Below, piece after piece: positions 11,720 through 21,172 of a stretch of 64,000 bases of DNA. Position 1 is the first letter of the stretch; each line of letters begins with the position of its first letter. The DNA is taken from contig JABMCL010003472.1 in NCBI GenBank assembly GCA_018857735.1, forward strand, positions 132,501 to 196,500, given 5' to 3'. The position numbers were made by a program, and so were the translations under genes. This DNA is from Alviniconcha marisindica (lineage: Eukaryota; Mollusca; Gastropoda; Provannidae). Under the pieces are notes generated by a model that saw only the letters and a list, made by a program, of their open reading frames with translations, made no database searches and was not told where the DNA came from.

Positions 11720-12339
11720 AAGCTTTTTGCAGGTTACATCACCCGGATATAACGGATGACTGGGCGTGAAACACTGACTTTATGAGTCCACAAAACTGTA
11801 TAAACTATAATATATGCAAGCATTCTGACACCGAGTGCCTTTAAACACAGTCCAAACAAAGTATTGTACTAAGTGCCTTTAACACAATCTAAACGCTGTA
11901 TTGCAATCATATTGGAGATATTCTCTGCATTATGTACTTAAATGTTTACCACTACTAGTTCCTAACTATAATGGAGCCACAGATTTAAATACTCCTTGCT
12001 TGATTTCTTTTTTTTTTAATGATTTTTTATATATATATAAAGTGTTAGAATAAAAACAACGAAGAATTTGAAAATGACTTTGCGTGATTGATTGATTTGT
12101 TTGATTTGACATGTTTGCTGCTATTCTGGTGCATATATAATTACATAGTATACATCTCTTTCAAATAACAATGAAATATTTATTTAAGCGCAAACCTCTA
12201 ACATAAAAATAGAGCCTGGTGCACTGTACAAAAATTCAAAATAAACGATCCACGTTGACACACCTCAAGCAGAAGAGGACAATATCGAGGACGACAAGCA
12301 TTTCAAATTAGAAGAAGCTAAACAGGCAAGACCTACATT

Positions 12340-12343
12340 ACAT

Positions 12344-12401
<58 letters not shown>

Positions 12402-12425
12402 TTATATATATATATATATAATATA
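12340..12425. repeat. (CA)n then (TA)n microsatellite
   Basis: About 60 bp of CA followed by about 20 bp of TA. Confidence 0.95.
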
Positions 12426-12489
12426 CACAGCACATTAGTCAACTGAAACAATTTAAGAACAAACTGGTGAGAGAATTTGCCAGCACTAG

Positions 12490-12890
12490 TTGGTTTTAAA
12501 CAGATGGGTCTTCAGAGCGGTTTTAAATGCTGTGGTTGGCTGAATGTGTCAAATTTCATGAAGCAGGAAATTCCAGACAGAAGGAGCAGCATAGGGGGGG
12601 GAAAAAAAGAGTCAAAACGTTTTAGTGTGTGGAATGCGTAGAGTTCTAAGTCAGAGGAAGAGTGAAGCTGTCTTGGTGGAGAGTACACACGAAGAAGACC
12701 AGATACATAAACAGGGCTGTATCAGGCAAAAAGGAGTGACAGAGAGTTGATAAACTTGTAATCAGTACATGCTTGGATGGGCAGCCAGTGAAGATTTCTC
12801 AGGAGGGGTGAAACACGATCTTGTTTACAAGCTTTGAGCGACAAGTCTTGCAGCTGAATTTTCAACCCCCGAGGTTCACCCAATGTTAGG
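12490..12890 (-). mobile_element. Non-LTR retrotransposon fragment, RT C-terminus
   Basis: On the - strand the decayed frame shows LLRNLHWLPI, then PPRQLHSSSD, then SVWNFL and FKTALKTHLFKT. These follow the usual order of the C-terminal tail of CR1/Jockey-like reverse transcriptases. Stops and frame breaks show it is dead. Confidence 0.7.
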
Positions 12891-13395
12891 TGAGAGTTTA
12901 GCGTGTGTTTGTTAGAAGGTAGCGTGTGTTTACTAGAGTTCTTCAGCAAACAAATCCTGATGTTCACCCAACGTTAGGTGAGAAAGGTAGCAATTATAGC
13001 ATGTGTTTGTTAGAAGGTAGTGTGTGTTTGTTAGTGTTCCTCAGAAAAAAAACTGAAGTTTACCTTATCTTAGGTGAGAAGGTAGCGTTTGTTTGTCAGT
13101 TTTCCTCAGTAAAAACCCTAAGTTCACCCAATCTTAGGTCAGAAGGTTTGTTGAAATGTTCCTCAGAGTAAACCCTGAGGTTCACCCAATGTTAGGTGAG
13201 AATTTAGCGCACGTTTCTTGGAAGGTAGTGTTCCTCAGCAAAAAAAACACCTGAGGTTCACCCAACATTAAGTGAAAATTTAGCATGTGAGAATTTAGTG
13301 TATTTTTGTTAGAAGGTGGTGTGTGTTTGTTAGTGTTCCTCAGTGAAAACCCTGAGGTTCACTCAGTTTTGGGTGAGATGTTAGGGTGTGCAACC
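12875..13395. repeat. Degenerate minisatellite, about 80-100 bp unit
   Basis: Repeats of gttcacccaatgttaggtga, gtgtgtttgttagaaggtag and gtgttcctcag occur about six times with variable spacing. Its left end overlaps the LINE fragment. Confidence 0.8.
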
Positions 13396-13585
13396 ATTTC
13401 ACCACACCTGTTCAAAAGCCACATCCGTGTTTGTGATTGGCTAAAATAATAAAAATGTTGGAATGAAATGAAAGACTGCAAATGTTGTTATTCTCACCAA
13501 GGCCATCATTGGTGAAAATCAGTGTTTCAATGGGGGGGGGAAGGAAACAAGTGATTTTGAACAAGCTGATGCATTATTGTTATTT

Positions 13586-13591
13586 TTTATT
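13586..13591 (-). promoter_or_regulatory. AATAAA just past the stop of the ISY1-like gene
   Basis: TTTATT on the + strand gives AATAAA on the gene strand, 9 bases after the stop codon. It is unusually close for a poly(A) signal, and the true site may lie further downstream. Confidence 0.25.
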
Positions 13592-13599
13592 TATTTTTG

Positions 13600-14243
13600 T
13601 CACAAATTTTCATCCGAAGAATCGGAATAATCCAGATTCAAAAGGTTGCTCTGCAAGTTTGTGACAGCTGAACCACAGCCATCAGTCACACTCACGGCTG
13701 ACATCAGTTTGCTGTTCACTTTTTTCGTAAGAGTGTTGTTACTGTCAGATGCAGGCACGAGAACTGTGTGTTCGCTGGACGCAGTCACCGTCTCACCAGT
13801 TTCATTTTCTAACCTACCACATTCTGCTCTGTGGCCAGTGACGTCTAAAGCTTCCCACCGCTCCCTTCCAACTGAACTGGCTTTGCCGCAATCCACATCT
13901 CCGTCAGGCAAACTCTCATGCAAGTTTATGCCAAAATCTGCTTCACGTCCACTGCAGCGGTGAACAGATTTTGAGGGCGGCTCTGACGCGTCACATTTTT
14001 TGCTGTCGGTGTCTGTGCTGGGGCAGATAGCCAGTGTCTTTGGGGGGCCAAACTGAAGAGGCTGGTCTTCGGTTTCTGGGTTGACATTCCACACTACAGG
14101 GGCCGGTTTCTCAAATCCATACTGATTGATGACGCTGGACATGTGCTGGAGGACGGGAGTGGAGATAGGCACAAAGTTCTGGATGCTTCCGGAGCTGGGC
14201 GACGCTTTTTCCTCGGGACGCTCCCCGCTACTGTCTGCCTCTT
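13600..14243 (-). CDS. ISY1-like gene exon 5 (terminal)
   Basis: Entered after ctaccttctgttgcag in phase 1. It reads 214 codons to TGA at 13602-13600. Serine- and acid-rich, no recognised domain. Confidence 0.75.
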
Positions 14244-16279
14244 CTGCAACAGAAGGTAGCGTGAACCATCACAAGTGCCTTGCGTCTGGGAAAATCTGAA
14301 GTTTTGAGGAGCTTGAGACCACCTGTGGGCACAAAGCCAGGGACATCACATCACACCATCAGTTTGCCTGGAGGAGAGAGGCGTGGAAAGAGGAAGCACT
14401 CAATACTTTTCCTTGAAAGGAATGAGGGACGGCCATTGTCAGTCAGACGAACATTGGAAATGTTTCAACGGCAACGTTGGGGGAAACTACTGGGAGATGG
14501 GGTGGAGCGCATAACGGGCTTTTCTGAGCACTTAAGATACCACCTAGAACTAAAAAGAAGGAAAAGTACCGAGGCAATGCACACACACAGAGAGGAAACT
14601 CCCGCAGCATCTATCATCAGCCAATAAAGCGCTCACAGTTCGTTCAAATCGAAAGTACCGAGGCAGTGCAGTACAAGGGATCTTCCGCAGCACCCGTCAA
14701 CCAACGGTGCTGCCACAGTGCATCAAAAGCAGAGGTACTGACTGCAGTTTGTGTTCCGACACAATCATCTGCTGCGGCCCCTGTTACCTTTCTGAACTGC
14801 TGCACCTCTACGGCCTTTTCCGCTACATCCGCTCTTCACCAGTCACAGCAGGCTGAACCTTTACTACCGTGTAGCATGCCAGACAAACTACCATGTCATA
14901 AGAAAACATGACAAAACACCAGGACATATCGAAACACGACAAAAGCAACTATCATGTTATAAGGAAACATGACAAAATAGAAGAAACGTGACCAAAAAAA
15001 ACACACACACCCCCAAAAAAGTTGTAAGGAAACATGACAAAATGGACTACCATGTTATAAGGAAACGTGACTGGACTACCATTTAAGGAAAAAGGACAAA
15101 AGAAACTACCGTGTCATAAGAAAACATGACAAAATAGACTACCGTGTTATAAGGAAACATGACAAAATAAACTATCATGCTATGCTGTAAGGAAACATGA
15201 CAAAACAAACTACCATGCGATAAGAAAACATGACCAAAATACAAAACAAAAAAATGGGTCATAAGAAAACATGACAAAACAGACTATCACACATCAAGGA
15301 AACATGACAAAATAAACTACTAATAACCATGTTATAATTTTTTTAAATAAAATACCAGGTTATAAAATGTAAAGAAACGTGACAGAACAGACTGGATTAG
15401 TTTTATTACTACTAAGTACTATGTTATATATTATAAGGAAACGTGACAACACCTTCTGCTGTAGTATGGCCTGCTTGCCGTTTTCGATTGGCGTAAGGTC
15501 GGTTAGCCCATGAGGCAGCGCTGAGGTCAGGCTCTAATGCTCGCAGCTTACGCAGATATGCTCGGTATTCCTGCTTCAGGCGATGGATCTGATCACTAAA
15601 TTCCTGGATTTTTCCATCTGTGTAACATGGCACTTCCATTTGCTGAAACAAATTGTGCGCTTCAAAACATTTGGGTCCATCTTCCAGCTAGTCTGTTTGC
15701 GTAATGCTCATGTTTTTGTTTATATTTGTTTTTTTGATGCATGATATGTAAAGTGTACTGCCTTTGTCACGATCCTGTCCCGTTTACATAATCAGTGTTA
15801 TAATACTGTTTGACTGCCAGCATGCATGTGAGTGGGTGTGTGGTTTGTTGTCATAATGTCAGCTGATGACAGTGTATAGGGCCTATATAATAATGATTGT
15901 GTATAGGGCCTATATAATAATAATAATGATTAAAGTATTTTTAAAGTGCAAAATCTTGTCCCTACAGACTATTCTAAGCGCATACACATGTACACACAGA
16001 GGCACCTGCACACACAAGCATTCTGACAATACAAAGCTAAATTATACACAGCTCAACACAGGCATTTATAAAACATTGAAAAATACCAATGTGTGTGTGT
16101 TGGTTGTTAGGATTACCGAATATTTGAGAGGGTGAAGTGCAAGGGGTGAAGTGCCTGTAATGATTTAGGAAAAGTGCCATACAATTACAAAAAACTTTAT
16201 TATTATTATAGTGTACTGTAATTAGTAAGCTACACTTGAACTTAAAAGTACTTGAAAAAAAGAAGTTAAAAATGGGTTC

Positions 16280-16346
<67 letters not shown>

Positions 16347-18101
16347 CATGTATAACAAGCATCTCACCAAACAACATATGTTTTCAACTGCAATGCAATC
16401 CAACAAATATTTTTCATTTACTCCACTGCTTCTTTTTAAAATTCTTTTTCACTTTTTGAACACACACACACACACCACCACCACCACCACCACCACAGCC
16501 AGCTTTAGTTTACCTTGACATAAAAGTCAATGTCACGTATGATAGTTGGTAACCATTTCCTCAGTTCTCTTGGCGTATTCAGAGTGTCCTACACAGAGAA
16601 AATCATCATGAAAGCAAGTATGATTAATTAATACTATTAATTGGTTTGCTAAAAATACAACAACAACAACAAAAATACAAAACACAAACAAACAAAAAAC
16701 AACAACAAACAAAACAAAACAACTGTGCATCACAGGGAAAATACTGTGAAATGTTTAAAAAATACATTAAAAAATAACAACAAAACTAGTGTGAAACAAA
16801 CAATTATTTGTATTATGAAAGTATTGTGATGGGGACAATCATTAAGATACAAAACATTGGACACAAAACATAGACACCACAAACACAAGCGGATAAGCAG
16901 CCTGCACTTTATTTGTCACCATTTAACTGTTGTCTAAGTGTTGCTCTGTTGCTTGACAAAGGGGCCTACCCCCAAAATTTGCATGTTGTGTGTTGTTATA
17001 TTAAATAAGTTTTCTTTTTAACCCTTTGTATTCTCTTCTACTTACTAAGTGACTTAGTATTCATAAATTCTCTTTGTGTTAGTCTGTTACTAACCAGCCT
17101 TGGCCTTGGAGGTCGTTTCTTCAGCTCCTCTGAAAACACAGAATTAAAAACATGAATAACCTTTTTTTATTTAATTTAATTATTATTATTATTGGTCAAT
17201 TACTCAATAGCTTGAAATTCAACAAACAGGGGAGTTAATTAGTGCTTGGAAGACATCATACAAACACAACAACAAAGACCGGAGTCGCCTGCAGTAACTC
17301 TCATCTGGCATGCGAGTAAACACAAGTTACATAAACTCCACCATGCATCCAAGCACCATGAATATTTATAACTTTATAAGCCACAGATAAAGCAAACAAT
17401 TGATGTGTTCATTACTTTTATATTAAAATACAATGCACTATCTTCTCTTCAAAACACCAATACAATACACTGAGATTGATGAGGCATACTCCTGAAGTGG
17501 TCAGATGAACGTTTCGTATCTTGATCTTGATCTTGATGTGATACGTCACCAGACCTAACTTTAGGTATAAATGCGATGGGAGGGGAGTGCGCGCGTGCAA
17601 ATCAGATGGTGCTTTGGATGGTGATCCATCGCTTGAAGTCCTCAAGCATGGGGGCCTTGAGGTGGTTCCAATCGGTGGTGGTGCGGACAACAACAAAAAA
17701 GAGTTCTTGTGTTGTTCAGTATTTGAGTGAGGTACTAAGATTATGAAGGGACTGGAGTTTTGTGTTGCTCGTCTGTCTATAATATTCTTTGCTGCGAAGT
17801 CCTGGAATTTTGCTGGCCTAATTTGCCTTTGTTTGCGACACTTTGTCATATTTCGATCTGAATTTAAGGCTTCTACAGCTCTAGTTCTACATAGTAGGTC
17901 CAAGGTACGGTTGGCTTTGCTGGTGATTTTGTTGATATATGGGTGTCCCAGGAAGCAGATCTGAGGGTCACACGCAGGTAGTTGGCTCTCTCATTCAAGT
18001 AAGTACATACATATACAAACAAAGAACCAATTACCCTGTTTTTGCTTTTCGAGGTAGTATCGATTTAGCCTTGCAAGTTGTTTTTCCTCGTTTCTTGCCA
18101 T
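13600..18101 (-). CDS. ISY1-like coiled-coil protein, five exons, 336 aa
   Basis: Complete gene: exons 18101-18035, 17129-17095, 16588-16514, 15642-15453 and 14243-13600, all with GT-AG junctions, joining to 1011 bases in frame. The protein starts MARNEEKQLARLNRYYLEK, a basic KKRPPRPRL segment follows, then RKWLPTIIRDIDFYVKQ, a helical QIHRLKQEYRAYLRKLRAL stretch, and a low-complexity acidic C-terminal half ending DYSDSSDENL. The start, the KW..II..I motif and the following helix match the layout of the N-terminal part of ISY1, a Prp19-complex spliceosomal factor, but the C-terminal half does not. I therefore call it ISY1-like and nuclear by inference, not ISY1 itself. The first of two close ATGs (18105) is out of frame; 18101 is the start. 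It is divergently paired with GTF2F1 copy A across 378 bp. Confidence 0.75.
14285..14565 (+). repeat. Interspersed repeat R3
   Basis: The block ctgaagttttgaggagcttg ... ggaggagag.ggcgtggaaag recurs at 26925-27165 (+), 32865-33080 (-) and, diverged, 59425-59610 (-). The 115-codon open frame across it is part of the repeat. Confidence 0.7.
14880..15445. repeat. Minisatellite of about 32 bp in intron 4 of the ISY1-like gene
   Basis: Units like aaggaaacatgacaaaatag + actaccgtgttat repeat about 14 times with length variation. The array reaches within 10 bp of the exon 4 donor at 15453. Confidence 0.9.
15453..15642 (-). CDS. ISY1-like gene exon 4
   Basis: The acceptor is gtttcag and the donor gtgttg. 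190 bases, entered in phase 0 and left in phase 1. It encodes the helical QIHRLKQEYRAYLRKLRAL segment. Confidence 0.8.
15880..15960 (-). repeat. LINE 3' tail fragment
   Basis: attaaagtatttttaaagtg and caaaatcttgtcc also occur at 35085-35125, and in the opposite orientation at the end of the RT fragment at 25690-25740. Confidence 0.5.
16279..16345. repeat. (TA)n microsatellite
   Basis: About 60 bp of alternating TA. Confidence 0.95.
16514..16588 (-). CDS. ISY1-like gene exon 3
   Basis: 75 bases in phase 0 between ctctgtgtag and gtaaac. It encodes DTLNTPRELRKWLPTIIRDI and five more residues. Confidence 0.8.
16920..17035 (-). repeat. Repeat R1 copy, - orientation
   Basis: caaaggggcctacccccaaa and atttgcatgttgtgt are the reverse of the copies at 3786 and 60748. 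Confidence 0.55.
17095..17129 (-). CDS. ISY1-like gene exon 2 (35 nt)
   Basis: Short exon between ttctgtgttttcag and gttagt. It completes a GAG codon and then reads ELKKRPPRPRL. Confidence 0.75.
17227..17345 (+). mobile_element. Half copy of foldback MITE F1
   Basis: Left arm only (ggggagttaattagtgcttg ... ctcatctggcatgcgagtaa), ending near aaactccacca. Confidence 0.7.
18035..18101 (-). CDS. ISY1-like gene exon 1 with start codon
   Basis: ATG at 18101-18099 in context gcc-ATG-g. It encodes 22 residues beginning MARNEEK and leaves in phase 1 at a gtaatt donor. Confidence 0.75.
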
Positions 18102-18479
18102 GGCATAGTTGTTGCTGACCAAACCAAGCCCGACAAGTATTGGAGAGTTATGTCCCATTCATAGTAGCTGTATATATAGTTAGTTGCGAATCTATAGCAA
18201 ATTCTACACATACGCACTCAGCTGTGTATCAATTAAACTTTCAAGACTTTTGATAATCTTTGTTGTAATTTTTTTAGTTTGGTATACGTTCAACATTCAA
18301 AATTATTTCAATAAACTAAAACACTAGCTCAGCAGCTTCTTCATGGCGGCAACCACAAATGGTGGCTTGTTCGAGAGAAGTTAACGGGTCTTCTCTTGAT
18401 TCGCCAGACTGCAGGCAATAGATTGCTTGTGATCGCAGTTGTAATAGCACCAACTGTAGAAAGAGTGTTGGATCTTACA
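18102..18479. promoter_or_regulatory. Divergent promoter, ISY1-like gene / GTF2F1 copy A
   Basis: 378 bp separate the two start codons. From about 18140 to 18479 the sequence aligns with 45175-45524 ahead of copy B: shared blocks include aaaacactagctcagca, catggcggcaa and actttcaag/actttcag. The ISY1-like first exon is not repeated at copy B, so the duplication breakpoint lies in the middle of this promoter. Confidence 0.6.
18343..18350 (+). promoter_or_regulatory. YY1-like ATGGCGGC box, also start of a short uORF
   Basis: ATGGCGGC occurs at the equivalent place in front of copy B (45395-45402). It matches the core seen in YY1 sites of housekeeping promoters. If transcribed, it opens a 13-codon uORF (MAATTNGGLFERS) ending before the main ATG. 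Confidence 0.4.
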
Positions 18480-18494
18480 ATGGCGTCTGAACAG
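18480..18494 (+). CDS. GTF2F1: GTF2F1-A exon 1 (start, MASEQ)
   Basis: acaATGgcgtctgaacag is followed by gtaata. The equivalent exon of copy B codes MASKP. Phase 0. Confidence 0.65.
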
Positions 18495-18640
18495 GTAATA
18501 TTTTCCTTTATCATGTATCAAAAGAGGTACAGTCCATTTATTGTTTACTTATCTGGCTACCCTAATGGACCCATCCACAGCCCCGCCCCTTTCCCGCTGT
18601 TATCGGGAGGTATCACAAGCGGCGGCCGGCAAGAGGGCTT

Positions 18641-18837
18641 GTGAGCCAGTTTAAAGCAGAGGGGCCTTGGCGCGATTCCGCTTCGGCTGTCCTTTTTCAT
18701 CAAAAAGGTTGTGGTTTGTGGACACAGTCTTGTTGTGACTTTGTCCCTCACAATCGATGAAACATTAAAATGGCTCTCATCGCTGCCCATCTTAATGCAG
18801 GAGTCATTCTGGTGGTGACAGTGTAGCGATAGGTATA
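18641..18837 (+). mobile_element. SINE S2, 5' part, split by a DNA transposon
   Basis: tRNA-like head (gagccagttt...cgcgattcc) with a body matching the - copies at 23653, 42478 and 50176. It is interrupted at TATA 18834-18837 and resumes at 21078. Confidence 0.75.
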
Positions 18838-21077
18838 TGACTTAGTGCCAAAAGGTGTGCATGAAAACAGGACAAAGGGGGTAGAAAATAAAGTTGATGA
18901 TACATTGAAACTAGTTGTGTTTTTAGAATGTGCACAATGCTAGGAAAGATTTCTTAAAAGCAAAAGATAAAAACTTGTGCACTTTTGGAGATATTTGCTG
19001 ACAAAAGTAATAAAAGGCCGCATGTTGTACACCAGGTATTACAACATGCATAGTTCATTGTGTCTTCAGTTTTGCACAAGTATGCACAAAATCAAGTCAC
19101 ACTATTAGTGCACATCTCCCCATCTATGTGCCAAATTTTGTTCACTCATATAATTTAACAGATGATTGTGACATGTTGATTGTTGTAATATATGATGGGT
19201 GACATAAACCCATAACTCAACATTTTTTTATATAACAAGTAACACACCCTTTCATGCAATATACTATAATCAGCCATAAAAGTGCATGCAAAAACACAGT
19301 GAGAAGATTTTTTCTCAGTTTGCATTTAATAACAAGTCATAAAATTTAAGTGAATTTTTTTCTGTATTACATCAGTATTACAACAAAATAACATTTCCCC
19401 AATTTTTAGCATAGAAAACATTCTGTTTGCTTAGATCAGTCTAACAAAAACAAATCAGAATGACCTGATTTTATCAAGGTAATTTACATTAACAATTAAG
19501 TCCAGGACCTACCCCCCCCACCCAACTCTTTGAGATGTGGATTCTCTGCAGCCAGCCTCTCTCTGTACCGTCTGCAACTGTCTGTGTTTGATGTTTTCCT
19601 CCTTGCTGTACCACTTGGCTCAGGAGTACGCTCAGTTCTGCATACCCTGGTCATGTCAGTGAATTTGAAGTTTTATGAATCTGAAATTATTAACCCAATA
19701 ACCAGCAACTGTCCGGACACAATACTGATATGCTCAGTACAAACATGTCAAACCTACACACCATGACCTCTACACAAATCAGTACTCAGTTCTCAGAACC
19801 GCTGTTAGTATTACTAACATCTGCTGGGCTTAATTAAACTTTAAAAGTTTAATGTTTTACATCATGGTACAACAACAGTTGTGTGGCAAACATGACGTCT
19901 GACGTAACTTTAAGGATGAAAATTACTTCCAGAAAAAAAACTGGAACTTCGTCACTCTCACTCAGTTAATAAAATATTCTCGTAACACCACTAAACAGTC
20001 TACAAAAAGCATGCACTTATAACTGACAAGTTTTTGATGAAATTGAGTACACATCCTGAATCAACAGTTGCACGTAAGATTTACAAGATATTGCCTTGTC
20101 GTTATGAAATTCTTCATGCAGTACTCGGCTAAGTATAAAAAAACGGGTTTCAAATCTTCGGCACGGGAAGATGCCACTTTTCACAGTACTTTCATTTTGC
20201 ACACCCAAATTGGCGGAAAACCTGAAAATAATCTCAATAAACTCCTGAAAAAGTGCACAGTTCATGTTCTACATCAGATTCATGTATGTACGTCGGACCA
20301 CTCAAGGAGACTACAACGCACCATTCGATGTTTCCAAACAAAGACATGTCATGCAGCCGGGAGAATGAAGGCACTTAGGAAAGGTCACGTGACGTGCCGG
20401 ATGTTGTCGATAAAAAAGTGTCTGCTTTCTCGTTTGTTTCGTACAAAATATTAGATATCTTGTAGGGATGTCGGATGTTACAACAATATCAAACGATCAG
20501 GGAAATATTCTTCAGATTTTGTGCAAAACTTCGCTGCATAAAAACAAGTATCGCTGTGTAGTGCAAATGCATGGATCGGTACACACTTTCGGAACACACT
20601 GTTTCCGGTGATTCCGAAGCGATGCTGTCATTTTTCGGTTGTTCAAAATTTTCAGTTTGAGTTTGCAACACATCTGACGTACATACAGGGCAAACATTCG
20701 CAATCAATTGATCGAAAATACAACTATCGTGAGTGTTGATCTTATATTATCCGTATAAAATGATGTTTTCCACATACAGATCAGTGATTGTTTCTCCATG
20801 TGCTTGCAATTTGTTTGTAAGCAAAGTGACAAAAATCACTTGGTAGTTGGTACATGGATGTCCGTTTTGGGCGGTCATTTTTCGGTGCTTTTTCAGCGTG
20901 TAATGACTGTATCTTGAAATCAACCACAGCCTGGTTGCTGAAATTATCTGTACTATATATTCATCCATTCTTACAAGTACACAACACAACGTTTGAAATA
21001 AAAACAGTTTTCAACAATGTTTTATTTTCAACTGAAGTGCATAACCCCTTGCATGCGCACCTTTTGGCACTAAGTCA
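18838..21077. mobile_element. 2.24-kb terminal-inverted-repeat element
   Basis: The ends are tgacttagtgccaaaaggtg and its reverse complement, flanked by TATA on both sides (18834-18837 and 21078-21081) inside a SINE. The interior has no open frame over 130 codons and no transposase I recognise, so it is probably non-autonomous. A fragment of its right end lies at 48198-48350. Confidence 0.75.
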
Positions 21078-21172
21078 TATACTCTTCCTCTTCCCCCACC
21101 TCCATACCCCCTCCCCCTTTTCCCTGTCCCTAGTAAGCCTTACGGTTTCTGTGGAAGTTAAGCACCATGTTT
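21078..21172 (+). mobile_element. SINE S2, 3' part
   Basis: Continues the SINE broken at 18837: tatactcttcctcttccccc through ttaagcaccatgtttac. Confidence 0.75.

Larger units (their letters stand above)
1701..13599. other. Intergenic region without a supported gene
   Basis: Between the VWC gene and the 3' end of the ISY1-like gene I find only repeats: SINEs, several MITEs, tandem arrays, LINE tails, plus one unexplained open stretch at 11015-11719. Stretches not listed separately (for example 3300-3780, 6300-6840, 8300-8960, 9600-10590, 11770-12180) are AT-rich sequence in which I recognise nothing. Confidence 0.6.

Noticed and set aside
14280..14627. 115-codon + strand gene
   Set aside because: The sequence recurs in three other places as repeat R3 with broken frames.
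14880..15445. CRISPR-like array of short repeats
   Set aside because: The units are contiguous and variable with no unique spacers, and the host is a eukaryote. It is a minisatellite.
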